A DNA stretch of 7,389 nucleotides from an uncultured Kiritimatiellota bacterium (GTDB taxonomy: Bacteria > Verrucomicrobiota > Kiritimatiellia > RFP12 > UBA1067), in the NCBI GenBank assembly GCA_934654805.1, contig CAKUGW010000137.1, forward strand, positions 1-7,389, given 5' to 3'. The notes beneath the pieces were generated by a model. The model made no database searches and was not told the DNA's origin. It saw only the letters and a list, made by a program, of their open reading frames with translations. The position numbers were made by a program, and so were the translations under genes. Every line of letters begins with the position of its first letter. The stretch's first letter is position 1. Shown piece after piece: positions 1 through 7,318 of this stretch.

Positions 1-1213
1 TCCCGAACAGGTCCCACGCCGCCTGCGGGATGAGGTTCTGCTCCCTGTAGAACCGCGCGCAGATGCGGTTGACATGCCGCGCGGGGACGACCCGGCAGTC
101 CGTCGTCCAGCCGCCGTTGACGCCCAGCTCGGCGTAAAAGGGACTGTTCGTGAAGACGAACGGCACGACATGCCGCCGCATCGCGAGGTACGACTCGCGG
201 CGGACGTCAAGCGCGTCGAAGCCGGGGTGCGCCGCCGCCCAGGCGTCCAGGTCGTCGCCGATGGCCTTGCAGGAGGCCGCCTGCTCCGGCGCCTGACAGG
301 CGCCGCGGCAGTAGGCCGCCGGATAGAACGCGCGCAGCTCCGCGCGCAGGGCGTCGTAGTCGGACACGCCGCCCGCCGGAGCCTCGCGCCCGGACGCGGC
401 CGCCGCCTTCCGGTAGACGCGAATCCAGTCGACCTCGAAGCACGTGCCGTCGTCCACCTCGACCTCCGACTCCGGCATCATCCACTCGGCGCCCAGCGCA
501 AGGTTGAGCAGGATGTAATGAGGCCTTGAAAAGGCACCACCATACTCCCCAAGCGGGAACGCCCCATAGCGGACTCCGTCGTAGAAGCACACCGCCTCCC
601 GCTCGTTCCACTCCAGCGCATAGACGTGGAAGCCGTCGGTCGGCGTCCTGTCGCGCAGTTCGCAACCTCCCGGAGACGCATACCGGCCCGTCGTCTCGGA
701 GAACCCGTGCACATTGCACGTCACCCTGTCGGGCGTCTGTCCATAGAACTCAAGGACGTCGATCTCGCCGCATCTCGGCCAGCCGACCTCCTCGATGTCC
801 GCGCCCAGCGTCCAGATCGCGGGCCAGCTTCCCTTGCGAGCGGGCACCTTCGCCCGGCATTCAATCCGCCCATGCGTGAAGGAAAAGCGCTCACGCGTGT
901 TGACCGAGCCGGAAGTGATCGCGATGTCTGCGCGCGCCCGCGTCCAGTCGTTCGTCTGGCCAGGCACGAAGTCCGGGTTCTTCCATTGGACACGATGCCC
1001 CTGCAAGACGAGGCAGCCATGTTCGACGCGGACATTCTCGGTCCTGTTCGTGTAATACTGGTACTCCTTGTTTCGGACAAAGCCCAGCTCGTAGCCCCAC
1101 TTCGACGAATCAAGTTCCGTCCCGTTGAATTCGTCCGACCAGACAAGTTGCCAGTCGGCAGAGGCGCCTCCGGCCAGCAGCCCCGCAAAGGCCACCGAAA
1201 TCAGATTCTTCAT
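1..1213 (-). CDS. Secreted GH16 endo-beta-glucanase (laminarinase-type) with unknown C-terminal module, truncated by window edge
   Basis: The reading frame is uninterrupted from ATG 1213 to the left edge (404 codons, no stop). The product starts with a Sec signal peptide (MKNLISVAFAGLL, cleavage ASA-D after residue 19). A GH16 domain follows at about 20-268, with WSDEFNG near 25, KEYQYYT, GRIECRAKVP (115-124), SWPAIWTLG (129-137), GEIDVLEFYG (149-158), NVHG, YILLNLALG and VDWIRVYR. Glu150 and Glu155 of the ExDxxE motif are the nucleophile and acid/base; this beta-bulged form is typical of bacterial laminarinases and related GH16 enzymes, which cut internal beta-1,3 or mixed beta-glucan links, though beta-agarases and carrageenases share the fold. 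After an Ala-rich linker (269-282), at least 120 further residues carry five cysteines (302, 306, 315, 373, 385) and a conserved-looking FTNSPFYAELGVNGGW. I do not recognise this module. It is last in the visible operon. Confidence 0.9.
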   Translation of the reverse strand, partial: MKNLISVAFAGLLAGGASADWQLVWSDEFNGTELDSSKWGYELGFVRNKEYQYYTNRTENVRVEHGCLVLQGHRVQWKNPDFVPGQTNDWTRARADIAITSGSVNTRERFSFTHGRIECRAKVPARKGSWPAIWTLGADIEEVGWPRCGEIDVLEFYGQTPDRVTCNVHGFSETTGRYASPGGCELRDRTPTDGFHVYALEWNEREAVCFYDGVRYGAFPLGEYGGAFSRPHYILLNLALGAEWMMPESEVEVDDGTCFEVDWIRVYRKAAAASGREAPAGGVSDYDALRAELRAFYPAAYCRGACQAPEQAASCKAIGDDLDAWAAAHPGFDALDVRRESYLAMRRHVVPFVFTNSPFYAELGVNGGWTTDCRVVPARHVNRICARFYREQNLIPQAAWDLFG

Positions 1214-1223
1214 GTTCACCAAA

Positions 1224-1228
1224 CCTTT
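1224..1228 (-). promoter_or_regulatory. Shine-Dalgarno supporting the GH16 start at 1213
   Basis: AAAGG lies ten bases before ATG 1213-1211. A second in-frame ATG at 1231-1229 overlaps this site and has only a weak GAAG (three bases) before it. Either start leaves a usable signal peptide, so 1213 is preferred but not proven. Confidence 0.55.
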
Positions 1229-1257
1229 CATGTTCTTCACAGTTCCCGTTCGTGGTC

Positions 1258-2877
1258 TCAGCCGAGGCCTTCCCGGTCGCCCGACAGGACGACAAGCGTC
1301 CCCGGCGACGACGAGTCGCCCGGAGCCGCCGACCGGCCGATCCGTCCGAGGACATCGCCCGGCAGGGTGAGACGCCCGTCGTGGCGCGCACAGGCCGCCG
1401 TGATGTCCTCGGCCTCGCCGCCCGCGAGGTCCCGGGCGAACACGCGGGCCTTCGGCCCGCCGTCCCGGAGCGTCAGCGACCCCACCTCGCCGAAGACCGC
1501 CAGCGGCATTCCCGCGCAGACCTCCTCCTCCAGGGAGACGTCCGCAACGGGCGTCCACTTCCGCCCCCCGACGAGGCGCGGCATCGTGCCGACGGCCAGA
1601 GCCCCGTTCGGATGCCGCCCGGAGAGGACGTACGGGCGCTCGGCCTCGCGCGAACGCACCTCCGCAAGCGCCGTCCCGCGCGCAATGACCGCCGGAGCCT
1701 TCTGGTAGACCAGCTTCTCCCAGACCGCCTCAAGCCATCCCTCGCCGCGCGCATACCGCCATTCGTCCGTCAGCGTCTCGTCGGAGAACGCCGTCTTGAA
1801 GTCGGGCCTCCCGCCAAAGGCCGGCGCCAGCGCCTGCCACGCGACGGCCCGGTCGACTTCCGACAGGTCGTCGCCGTCGCTCCGCATCACGCCGAACGCA
1901 TGTCCGAGAATTGCGCCGAGCGTCGGGACGTCCTCGACGTTCAGCATCGTCCCAAATCCGTTCCCGTCGATCAGCTCCGAGAACGCCGCGACCCGCTCCA
2001 GCGCCGTCGTCCGGTCCAGCGGACGAAGCATGTCGTAAATCCGGACAACGTCCGAGAAGGCGAACATCTGACGGTCATAGTCGTCTTCGGGATTGACTTC
2101 CGCGCGCAGGGCGTCCAGCATGCGGCCCGGACCGCCCACGCGTTCGGACTCCTTCAGAACCTTGACGTAGTTGAACGGATGGCTCCACATCGGCTTGTGC
2201 TCGACGATCATCCCCGGCGCGATCTCGCGCGCCAGCTCCGAAAGCATCCGGCGGAAACCGACCGAACCGCTCCGCATCCCCCAGTCGACCTTCAGGTAGC
2301 CGATGCCGGCAGCGGCGCAGTCCTCGATCTTCGCACGCCATTCCGCGCGCGCCTTCCCGGACGGGACATAGGAAAGGCAATCCGACTCGCCGTGGCATTG
2401 GCACGCCACCCAGAGTCCCGCGCCGCGCCAGCCGGCCTCGACGAGCCGCCGGTTGAGGTTCGTCAACCGCGCGCGGCGCGTCGCGCCCAAGGATGGGAAC
2501 CGAGCCGGATGGGGGTCCATCAAGGCGAAATCCACGGTGCTGGCGCTCGACAGCGTGCCGTATGGCACGTCCCATCCGTCGTCCAGCATCATCCACAGCC
2601 TGTTGCGGCTCTTCGGGAAAAGCCCCGTCCATCCACCCTTGCCGAAGACGAGATCCTCGTTGATGTTGTCGCGCGCGCGTGCCGCTCCCTGATCGCCCGC
2701 GAACGCCAAAGGCGAACGCTTGACCTTGCCCAGCATCCTGTTCTGGATGCCCCACGTGCACCAGTAGTTCGGCGAGACGGCGTCCTCCCGGACGCACCCG
2801 GTCGGGCATCTACAGCCGCCGAGCGCGAGAAGGCCGAGGCCACCGGCCTTCCGGATGAAATCCCTTCGTGAATCCAT
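1258..2877 (-). CDS. Tat-exported (probable lipoprotein) GH27/GH36-type alpha-galactosidase-like glycosidase
   Basis: This 539-residue TIM-barrel protein is probably a retaining exo-glycosidase removing alpha-galactose (or a related sugar) outside the cytoplasm. The N-terminus, SRRDFIRKAGGLGLLALGGC, has a twin-arginine motif (Arg4-Arg5), a short hydrophobic segment and a lipobox-like LGGC at 19-22, suggesting Tat export and lipid anchoring at Cys22. Clan GH-D hallmarks follow: MMLDDGWD (97-103, like the DDGW/DDCW of the first barrel strand) and YLKVDWG (194-200), where Asp198 is the expected nucleophile (YLKYD in GH27). The acid/base is not certain; Asp276 in FSDVVRIYDM is the best candidate. 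Residues from about 390 on are beta-rich and fit the C-terminal beta-sandwich of these enzymes. Exact family and substrate are not resolvable by eye; GH27, GH36 or a distant relative are all possible. It ends 44 bases before the GH16 start. Confidence 0.82.
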   Translation of the reverse strand: MDSRRDFIRKAGGLGLLALGGCRCPTGCVREDAVSPNYWCTWGIQNRMLGKVKRSPLAFAGDQGAARARDNINEDLVFGKGGWTGLFPKSRNRLWMMLDDGWDVPYGTLSSASTVDFALMDPHPARFPSLGATRRARLTNLNRRLVEAGWRGAGLWVACQCHGESDCLSYVPSGKARAEWRAKIEDCAAAGIGYLKVDWGMRSGSVGFRRMLSELAREIAPGMIVEHKPMWSHPFNYVKVLKESERVGGPGRMLDALRAEVNPEDDYDRQMFAFSDVVRIYDMLRPLDRTTALERVAAFSELIDGNGFGTMLNVEDVPTLGAILGHAFGVMRSDGDDLSEVDRAVAWQALAPAFGGRPDFKTAFSDETLTDEWRYARGEGWLEAVWEKLVYQKAPAVIARGTALAEVRSREAERPYVLSGRHPNGALAVGTMPRLVGGRKWTPVADVSLEEEVCAGMPLAVFGEVGSLTLRDGGPKARVFARDLAGGEAEDITAACARHDGRLTLPGDVLGRIGRSAAPGDSSSPGTLVVLSGDREGLG

Positions 2878-2886
2878 GACGCGATT

Positions 2887-2894
2887 CCTCCTTT
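2887..2894 (-). promoter_or_regulatory. Strong Shine-Dalgarno for the GH27/36-like gene
   Basis: AAAGGAGG, a near-perfect anti-16S match, is nine bases before ATG 2877-2875 and inside the 23-base gap after the upstream stop codon (2901-2903). It is the strongest ribosome-binding site of the operon. Confidence 0.85.
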
Positions 2895-2900
2895 CGTTGG

Positions 2901-5150
2901 CTAATTACCTGAGACCGGGTAGATCGGTGCCCCGTCTTGGTAGACCCACGCGCCGTTGCCCGCGCCACCGAACGCCCAGACGCGTCCGCGGTCCAGAAAG
3001 AACTGAGGCTCGAAGCTGGACGGGTAGTCGAACCCGCCCGGCAAGGTGCTGAAGTGCGCACCGTCGTCCTGCGTGACATACACCGTTCCGCTCCCCGCCG
3101 CAAGGAACGAGCCAGGACAATGGAGATCGAACGCGAGCGGCGCGAAAAGGCCGACGGGACCCGCCATCTTCACGAAGGTCCGCCCGCCGTCCGTTGAACG
3201 GAAGAGCGCACCCCGTCCCTCTCCGCTGGAGGCAAAGAACCATCCCGGTCGACCGGGCGCCGCCTTGATCGACGCTTGCACGGTTCGTCCCGAGACGAAA
3301 TCGACGACGCCCATCTTGAAGGAGACTGCCGTCCACCGCGCGTCTTCCGGACCCCGTCGGAAGACGCGTGTGCCGTTCATGTCCCAGCACATCATGTCAC
3401 CCGACTCTGACACGGCGATCGCCTCGCCGTTGCCCCATTCCTGGAACTTGAAGAGGTTTGCGCCCTCCGGAAGCCCCTCGCCGAACCACGACCAGCTCCT
3501 TCCGTCGTCCCGCGTGCAATAAATGCCGCCCTTGTCCTTTCCGACGACGCCCCCCATCACAAGGTAGAACTCGTCGCGCTTCGGATGCGCCGCCACGGTG
3601 AATGGCGCGTAAAACCCGTCTTTCATTGACCACTCCCAATCTGGCTTGATTGCGGGCAGGCCGTTCGTCGAACACAGAGTCCACGTTCTCCCATCGTCCC
3701 TCGACAGGCGCACAGACGGATTGAACTTGCCGCCCGTCACCAGGACAAGGCCGGGGGTCACGCGCGAGAACGCGACCGAATTGACGCTTTCTCCAAGGGG
3801 ATCATCGCCCTTCATTTTCTCGAACGACTTGGCCCCATCATGCGAAACGTACATGCGCGAATCGGCCGTCGCATAGAACACCACGTTCGCGTCAAAGGGA
3901 CTGGACGCGATCGTGAACGGCACGAGCTGCTGCGCTCCATGGATGCGGCTGTGCCAGTGGACGCCCGCGTCCACAGACTCCCAAACCGAATACCAGTCCG
4001 TGACGTACCACTTCCTCTCGTCATGCGGATTGACGACGACCGAACAGGCCGCCGGCATGCAGTCATAGTCGCGCATTTCCTTTTCAGGCTCGGTGCAGAC
4101 GGGTTTCTCGCTCTTGATGGCCGTCCACGCGGCATCATCCGCACCGCGACGGAAGGGGTTGCCGCGCGTGTCGCAGAGGACGTAGAAGTCGCGGCCCGCG
4201 CCAATCGCCCAGTAGCGTCCGCGCTGGACGCCATAGTTGTCCCAGACCTTCACCCCCGGTGCCAGGCGCGGCAGTCCCTGCGAAAACTCGCGCCATGTCG
4301 CGCCGCCGTCCTCCGTCGCCCGAACGTCCTGTTCGTCGAAGATTCCCAAGACGCGCGTCGAGCCGGCGATCTGACAGAGTTCCGTCGGAATGCGCTTCAT
4401 TTCAAGGCGAGTCCAAGTCTCGCCGCCGTCGTCGGAACGGTAAAGGCCACGCTTCCGACCGTAGCGCGGCTTCGGGTTGGGATCACGTCCCTTTCGGACG
4501 GCCTCCGCCTCGCCGGGAACGTCCTCGTAGCCCGGCGCACACGCCCACACGCGGCCCTTGACGGCGCGGTCGTAGAAAACGCAACAGAACCAATGGTCGT
4601 CCAGCCCGACCGGACGCCACGTCTCGCCATTGTCCGTCGATTTCATGAGTCCCGTGCAGTCGCCGCCCACGACCAGTTCGTCCGGATTGGACGGATTCCG
4701 GTCCAGAATCTGTCCGTAGACCCGTCGCCGCCCGTTCCCAAGGTAGTTCCCCACCGCCGTCTGATGCCATGTCCGCCCACCGTCGCGGGACACGATGATG
4801 CCCCCCATCGCGTCCGGCGTGGAGCCGGACGCGCAGACGATATTGTTCTCGTCGCGCGGATCGGCCGACAGCGAACGCGCCATGTCCAAATGCTTCAGGC
4901 GCATCTCGTAGGGGAGGTTCGCGTGAAGCGGCCGCCAGGTCCGGCATCCGTCATCCGAGCGATAAGGTCCGCCCACGTCAATCGTCAGGTAGGCGACATT
5001 CGGGTTGCGCGTGAAGATGACGTTCTGCGCGAACCCGCCGCCGTAAATCGGGAAGAGAGACCAGCGCTCGCCCGCCTCGCCGCTCCTTGCCCAAACGACG
5101 GTGGCCATCGTCAACATCCCGACCCGAACCATAAAAACAACTCGTTTCAT
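2901..5150 (-). CDS. Secreted Asp-box (BNR) propeller glycosidase, GH74-like
   Basis: This predicted 749-residue extracellular or periplasmic protein has the two-propeller layout of GH74 endo-xyloglucanases. The N-terminus (MKRVVF, a hydrophobic core, cleavage near VWA-RS at about residue 21) is a Sec signal peptide. The mature start reads YGGGFAQNVIF, then YLTIDVGGPYRSDDG and SLSADPRDENNIV. This order matches the GH74 N-terminal signature (GGGF, TD-[IV]-GGAYR, ALDPTDPN). Asp58 of IDVGG aligns with the catalytic Asp of that family. About eleven Asp-boxes (SxDxGxxW/F) begin at residues 65, 121, 171, 239, 279, 392, 436, 483, 546, 652 and 693. The second catalytic Asp normally sits in a GDIGGF-like motif; the nearest equivalent is Asp430 in YATADSRMY, a weak match. 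Alternatives are a sialidase-like or sortilin/photosystem-assembly-like propeller without hydrolase activity. The gene lies 20 bases after the PATR gene and 23 bases before the next. Confidence 0.8.
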   Translation of the reverse strand: MKRVVFMVRVGMLTMATVVWARSGEAGERWSLFPIYGGGFAQNVIFTRNPNVAYLTIDVGGPYRSDDGCRTWRPLHANLPYEMRLKHLDMARSLSADPRDENNIVCASGSTPDAMGGIIVSRDGGRTWHQTAVGNYLGNGRRRVYGQILDRNPSNPDELVVGGDCTGLMKSTDNGETWRPVGLDDHWFCCVFYDRAVKGRVWACAPGYEDVPGEAEAVRKGRDPNPKPRYGRKRGLYRSDDGGETWTRLEMKRIPTELCQIAGSTRVLGIFDEQDVRATEDGGATWREFSQGLPRLAPGVKVWDNYGVQRGRYWAIGAGRDFYVLCDTRGNPFRRGADDAAWTAIKSEKPVCTEPEKEMRDYDCMPAACSVVVNPHDERKWYVTDWYSVWESVDAGVHWHSRIHGAQQLVPFTIASSPFDANVVFYATADSRMYVSHDGAKSFEKMKGDDPLGESVNSVAFSRVTPGLVLVTGGKFNPSVRLSRDDGRTWTLCSTNGLPAIKPDWEWSMKDGFYAPFTVAAHPKRDEFYLVMGGVVGKDKGGIYCTRDDGRSWSWFGEGLPEGANLFKFQEWGNGEAIAVSESGDMMCWDMNGTRVFRRGPEDARWTAVSFKMGVVDFVSGRTVQASIKAAPGRPGWFFASSGEGRGALFRSTDGGRTFVKMAGPVGLFAPLAFDLHCPGSFLAAGSGTVYVTQDDGAHFSTLPGGFDYPSSFEPQFFLDRGRVWAFGGAGNGAWVYQDGAPIYPVSGN

Positions 5151-5156
5151 GTCAAG

Positions 5157-5163
5157 TTCCTTT
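5157..5163 (-). promoter_or_regulatory. Shine-Dalgarno for the GH74-like gene
   Basis: AAAGGAA lies six bases before ATG 5150-5148. It fixes the start there rather than at the longer open frame reaching 5282, which would add 44 residues without a signal peptide and overlap the preceding gene. Confidence 0.75.
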
Positions 5164-5170
5164 CTGAAAA

Positions 5171-7318
5171 TCAGCGAATGAGGAGACAGAGGCCTTTCAC
5201 CGGACGGACGGCAAACCGATTGCCCTTGCGCGAAATCTTCCATTCCTCGACCGTCGCCCGACCGTTCACCGTGAACGTCCATCCACTGAAATCGGCCGGC
5301 GACACGACCTCCGTCTCGTCCTTAACGGTCAGGAACGTCGTCTTCAAGTCTGTGCCCGATTCCCCGTCAGGGACATAGATGTCGCAAATCCCGTTCGCCG
5401 GCAGTTCAAGCTTGCCCGTGACGAACAGCGTGCCCCTATCCCCCGGCTTCACGCGGAAGCCGCCGCCCTCGGCCACGGCGAGACGCGCCATCTCGTACCT
5501 CCGTTCCTCCGCGCCGGGCTGCACAAAGGCTCCTTCCGCGACCTCAATCCCCATGCGGCAAATGCATTTGCCGTTGCCCGCGACCTGGATGGCGCCCGCC
5601 GCGATTTGGAGCGTGCCGTTCACCTCCGACAACCCCGCCGCGCCAAGGCCCGAGATGTCATACGCCAGTTCCAGCGTGCCCGGGCCCGTCTTGCGGAAGC
5701 CGACGGTCCGTCCCGCGTCCGTCTGCGCCTTCGTCCGCCCGATCGGTAGCCTGAAGACAACATCCGCCACGCCGTCGCCCGTGATGTCGGCCACGTCGAA
5801 CGTCGTTCCCGAACTGCTGTTGAGCGACATCATGTCGCTCTGATGGCTGTTCGCCGCAACTGTCACAGGGGTCGTACCGGCAAAGGCGAACGTGCCGAGA
5901 ACCGTGACGGCGCCCTTGCTCCAGTAGCCGTTGCCGTTCACGACGAACCGGCCGTTGCCTTCAAGACGCAGATTGGGGAACACGGCGCAACCGGCGTAGT
6001 CGCCCGTATTTCCCGGCACGTCGATGTGGATTTCGCCATTGTCGCGCGCGACAAACGTCACCGCGTCAGGCGTCACGTCTTCCGCCGTCGGTTCACCGCC
6101 GAACATGAACAGCCTCGGCAGGACGAGCCGGCCTGTACCGCTCGCGACAATCTCGCGCCCCGCGACCTGAAGATTTCCCGCGTAGGTGGCATGCGTGTCC
6201 GTCGCGACAAAACCGCCGCGCTCCTCGCCCAGCCAGAGTTCGCCGCCCGAGACCTCAAGGTCGCCCTCCATCGCGTTCGCGGCGTTCGCCAGAACCAGTC
6301 GGCCCTCCTCGACCGTGATCTTGCCGTTGAGTCCGAGCCAGCCAGCCCAGTCGCCTTTGTTGTAACTGTTGTGGATTTTCGCGCTCCACCGCAGCGTGCC
6401 CGGGCCGGTCTTCCTCACGCCAACGACGGACTCTTCCTTCATCCGTCCGACGTTCTCCGTCGAAATCGTCACGTCAGCCGCGTCGTCGCCCGTGATGTCG
6501 GCGACATGGAGCTCCGTCTGCCGTGAGGCGGCGAACGCGATCTTGCCCGAATTGCCGCTGGGCTGGTTCAGCGTGTAAGGGGTCGAACCGCCGAACGCCA
6601 GCGTGCGCGTCACCTTGAGAAGCCCCTGCCCCCAATAGCCCCGCTTCGAGAAGTCGAACGAGCCGCCGTCGAACGCGAGATCCTTGACCGCCGAGAACGG
6701 GTAGTCGTATGTCCCCGTCTTGCCGGGACGGAACGTTCCGCCCGCATGGACGGTGACGTTCACCGCACGGTCTTCCGCCTCCGCCGTGTCGTTCGCACCG
6801 CCCAACGCCCCGGAACCGGGATTCTCCAGCGTTGCGCCGTCGTGGACATGGATCGTGACATCCTTGTCGCGGTGGCCGAACGTCGTGTTGTCGCCGCACC
6901 AAGCGTCTTCGGTCGTCAACAGCCCGCCGTAGACGTGCCAGTCGCAGACGTTGTAGTTCCACATCGGCTTCAGGCGCAGCGTACCGCCGCCCCATTTGGA
7001 CAGGGACTTCGTGTTCGACCCGAACCCGAACTTGTTCTCGGCCGACGAGAGAACGATTTCCTGCTCGTTGCTGAACACGACATTTCCGGGATCCAGCCAT
7101 TCGGCGCCCAATGTCACCGCCGTGCCTGTGAAGTCCTCGCCACCGATCGTCACATTGTCGCCGTCCGCATAGCGCGTCTCTTGACCGTTGGCATCCTTCC
7201 AGTTCGCCGTCGAGCGATTCCAGACGGCTGTCCCGTCGCCGACGAGCGTCAGGTCCGCCGCCGACAGGCTCAGGGTCGAAAGCATCGACACGCCCGTCAC
7301 TACTCTTGTCAGCTTGTT
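5171..7318 (-). CDS. Secreted PATR (autotransporter-associated beta-strand) repeat protein, 5' end interrupted by group II intron
   Basis: This is probably a cell-surface or secreted beta-solenoid protein; no enzymatic role is visible. Residues are numbered from the only in-window start, GTG 7300, giving 709 residues ending at TGA 5171-5173. Sequence directly after the intron encodes NKLTRVVTGVSML, then a hydrophobic stretch ending SLSAAD. That resembles a signal peptide missing only its first residues, so the true start is probably in a 5' exon outside the window. GTG 7300 and ATG 7285 would cut off the basic residues and lack a good Shine-Dalgarno. The mature part is Gly/Thr/Val-rich beta-strand sequence with PATR-like motifs: GGGTLRL near 104-110 and RKTGPGTL at 296-303 and 536-543. 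Two copies of a roughly 237-residue unit are visible. There is no C-terminal beta-barrel, so it is not a classical type V autotransporter; it ends in a short beta-rich tail, GLCLLIR. It is first in the operon, 20 bases before the GH74-like gene. Confidence 0.8.
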   Translation of the reverse strand, partial: NKLTRVVTGVSMLSTLSLSAADLTLVGDGTAVWNRSTANWKDANGQETRYADGDNVTIGGEDFTGTAVTLGAEWLDPGNVVFSNEQEIVLSSAENKFGFGSNTKSLSKWGGGTLRLKPMWNYNVCDWHVYGGLLTTEDAWCGDNTTFGHRDKDVTIHVHDGATLENPGSGALGGANDTAEAEDRAVNVTVHAGGTFRPGKTGTYDYPFSAVKDLAFDGGSFDFSKRGYWGQGLLKVTRTLAFGGSTPYTLNQPSGNSGKIAFAASRQTELHVADITGDDAADVTISTENVGRMKEESVVGVRKTGPGTLRWSAKIHNSYNKGDWAGWLGLNGKITVEEGRLVLANAANAMEGDLEVSGGELWLGEERGGFVATDTHATYAGNLQVAGREIVASGTGRLVLPRLFMFGGEPTAEDVTPDAVTFVARDNGEIHIDVPGNTGDYAGCAVFPNLRLEGNGRFVVNGNGYWSKGAVTVLGTFAFAGTTPVTVAANSHQSDMMSLNSSSGTTFDVADITGDGVADVVFRLPIGRTKAQTDAGRTVGFRKTGPGTLELAYDISGLGAAGLSEVNGTLQIAAGAIQVAGNGKCICRMGIEVAEGAFVQPGAEERRYEMARLAVAEGGGFRVKPGDRGTLFVTGKLELPANGICDIYVPDGESGTDLKTTFLTVKDETEVVSPADFSGWTFTVNGRATVEEWKISRKGNRFAVRPVKGLCLLIR
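5671..5926 (-). repeat. Copy 2 of internal protein repeat in the PATR protein (residues about 459-544)
   Basis: The second copy carries YWSKG, TFAFAGTTPVTV, VADITGDGVADV (503-514) and FRKTGPGTLEL, parallel to copy 1 with a shift of 237-240 residues. The proteins are similar, but I see no long nucleotide identity, suggesting an old duplication or strong structural constraint rather than a recent copy event. Confidence 0.65.
6391..6637 (-). repeat. Copy 1 of internal protein repeat in the PATR protein (residues about 222-304)
   Basis: This stretch encodes, in order, a YWGQG turn, TLAFGGSTPYTL, VADITGDDAADV (266-277) and VRKTGPGTLRW. The same order recurs about 237 residues later. The DxTGDxxxD segment resembles a calcium-binding loop of the kind seen in FG-GAP/VCBS-type repeats; the binding role is inference. 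Boundaries are approximate. Confidence 0.65.

Noticed and set aside
1214..1257. Possible intrinsic terminator or promoter between the GH27/36-like and GH16 genes
   Set aside because: No GC-rich hairpin with a T-run and no convincing -35/-10 pair could be found in the 44 bases.
626..1708. Plus-strand open frame of 360 codons spanning the GH16/GH27-36 gene boundary
   Set aside because: It crosses two well-supported minus-strand genes and their gap, with no domain-like sequence.
1252..2871. Plus-strand open frame of 539 codons lying almost exactly opposite the GH27/36-like gene
   Set aside because: It is the antisense mirror of a gene with clear motifs, lacks a recognisable domain or ribosome-binding site, and is Arg/Pro/Ala-rich as expected for the complement of GC-biased third positions.
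2901..5150. Calling the Asp-box protein a true sialidase
   Set aside because: Asp-boxes alone are not specific. The sialidase FRIP motif and arginine triad are not evident, while the N-terminal signature is GH74-like.
5151..5282. N-terminal extension of the GH74-like protein by 44 residues
   Set aside because: It would overlap the preceding gene and bury the signal peptide; AAAGGAA and a typical Sec signal support ATG 5150.
3840..5378. Plus-strand open frame of 512 codons opposite the GH74-like gene
   Set aside because: It is low-complexity Arg/Ala/Val-rich sequence that runs across the end of one real gene and the start of another; it is an antisense shadow.
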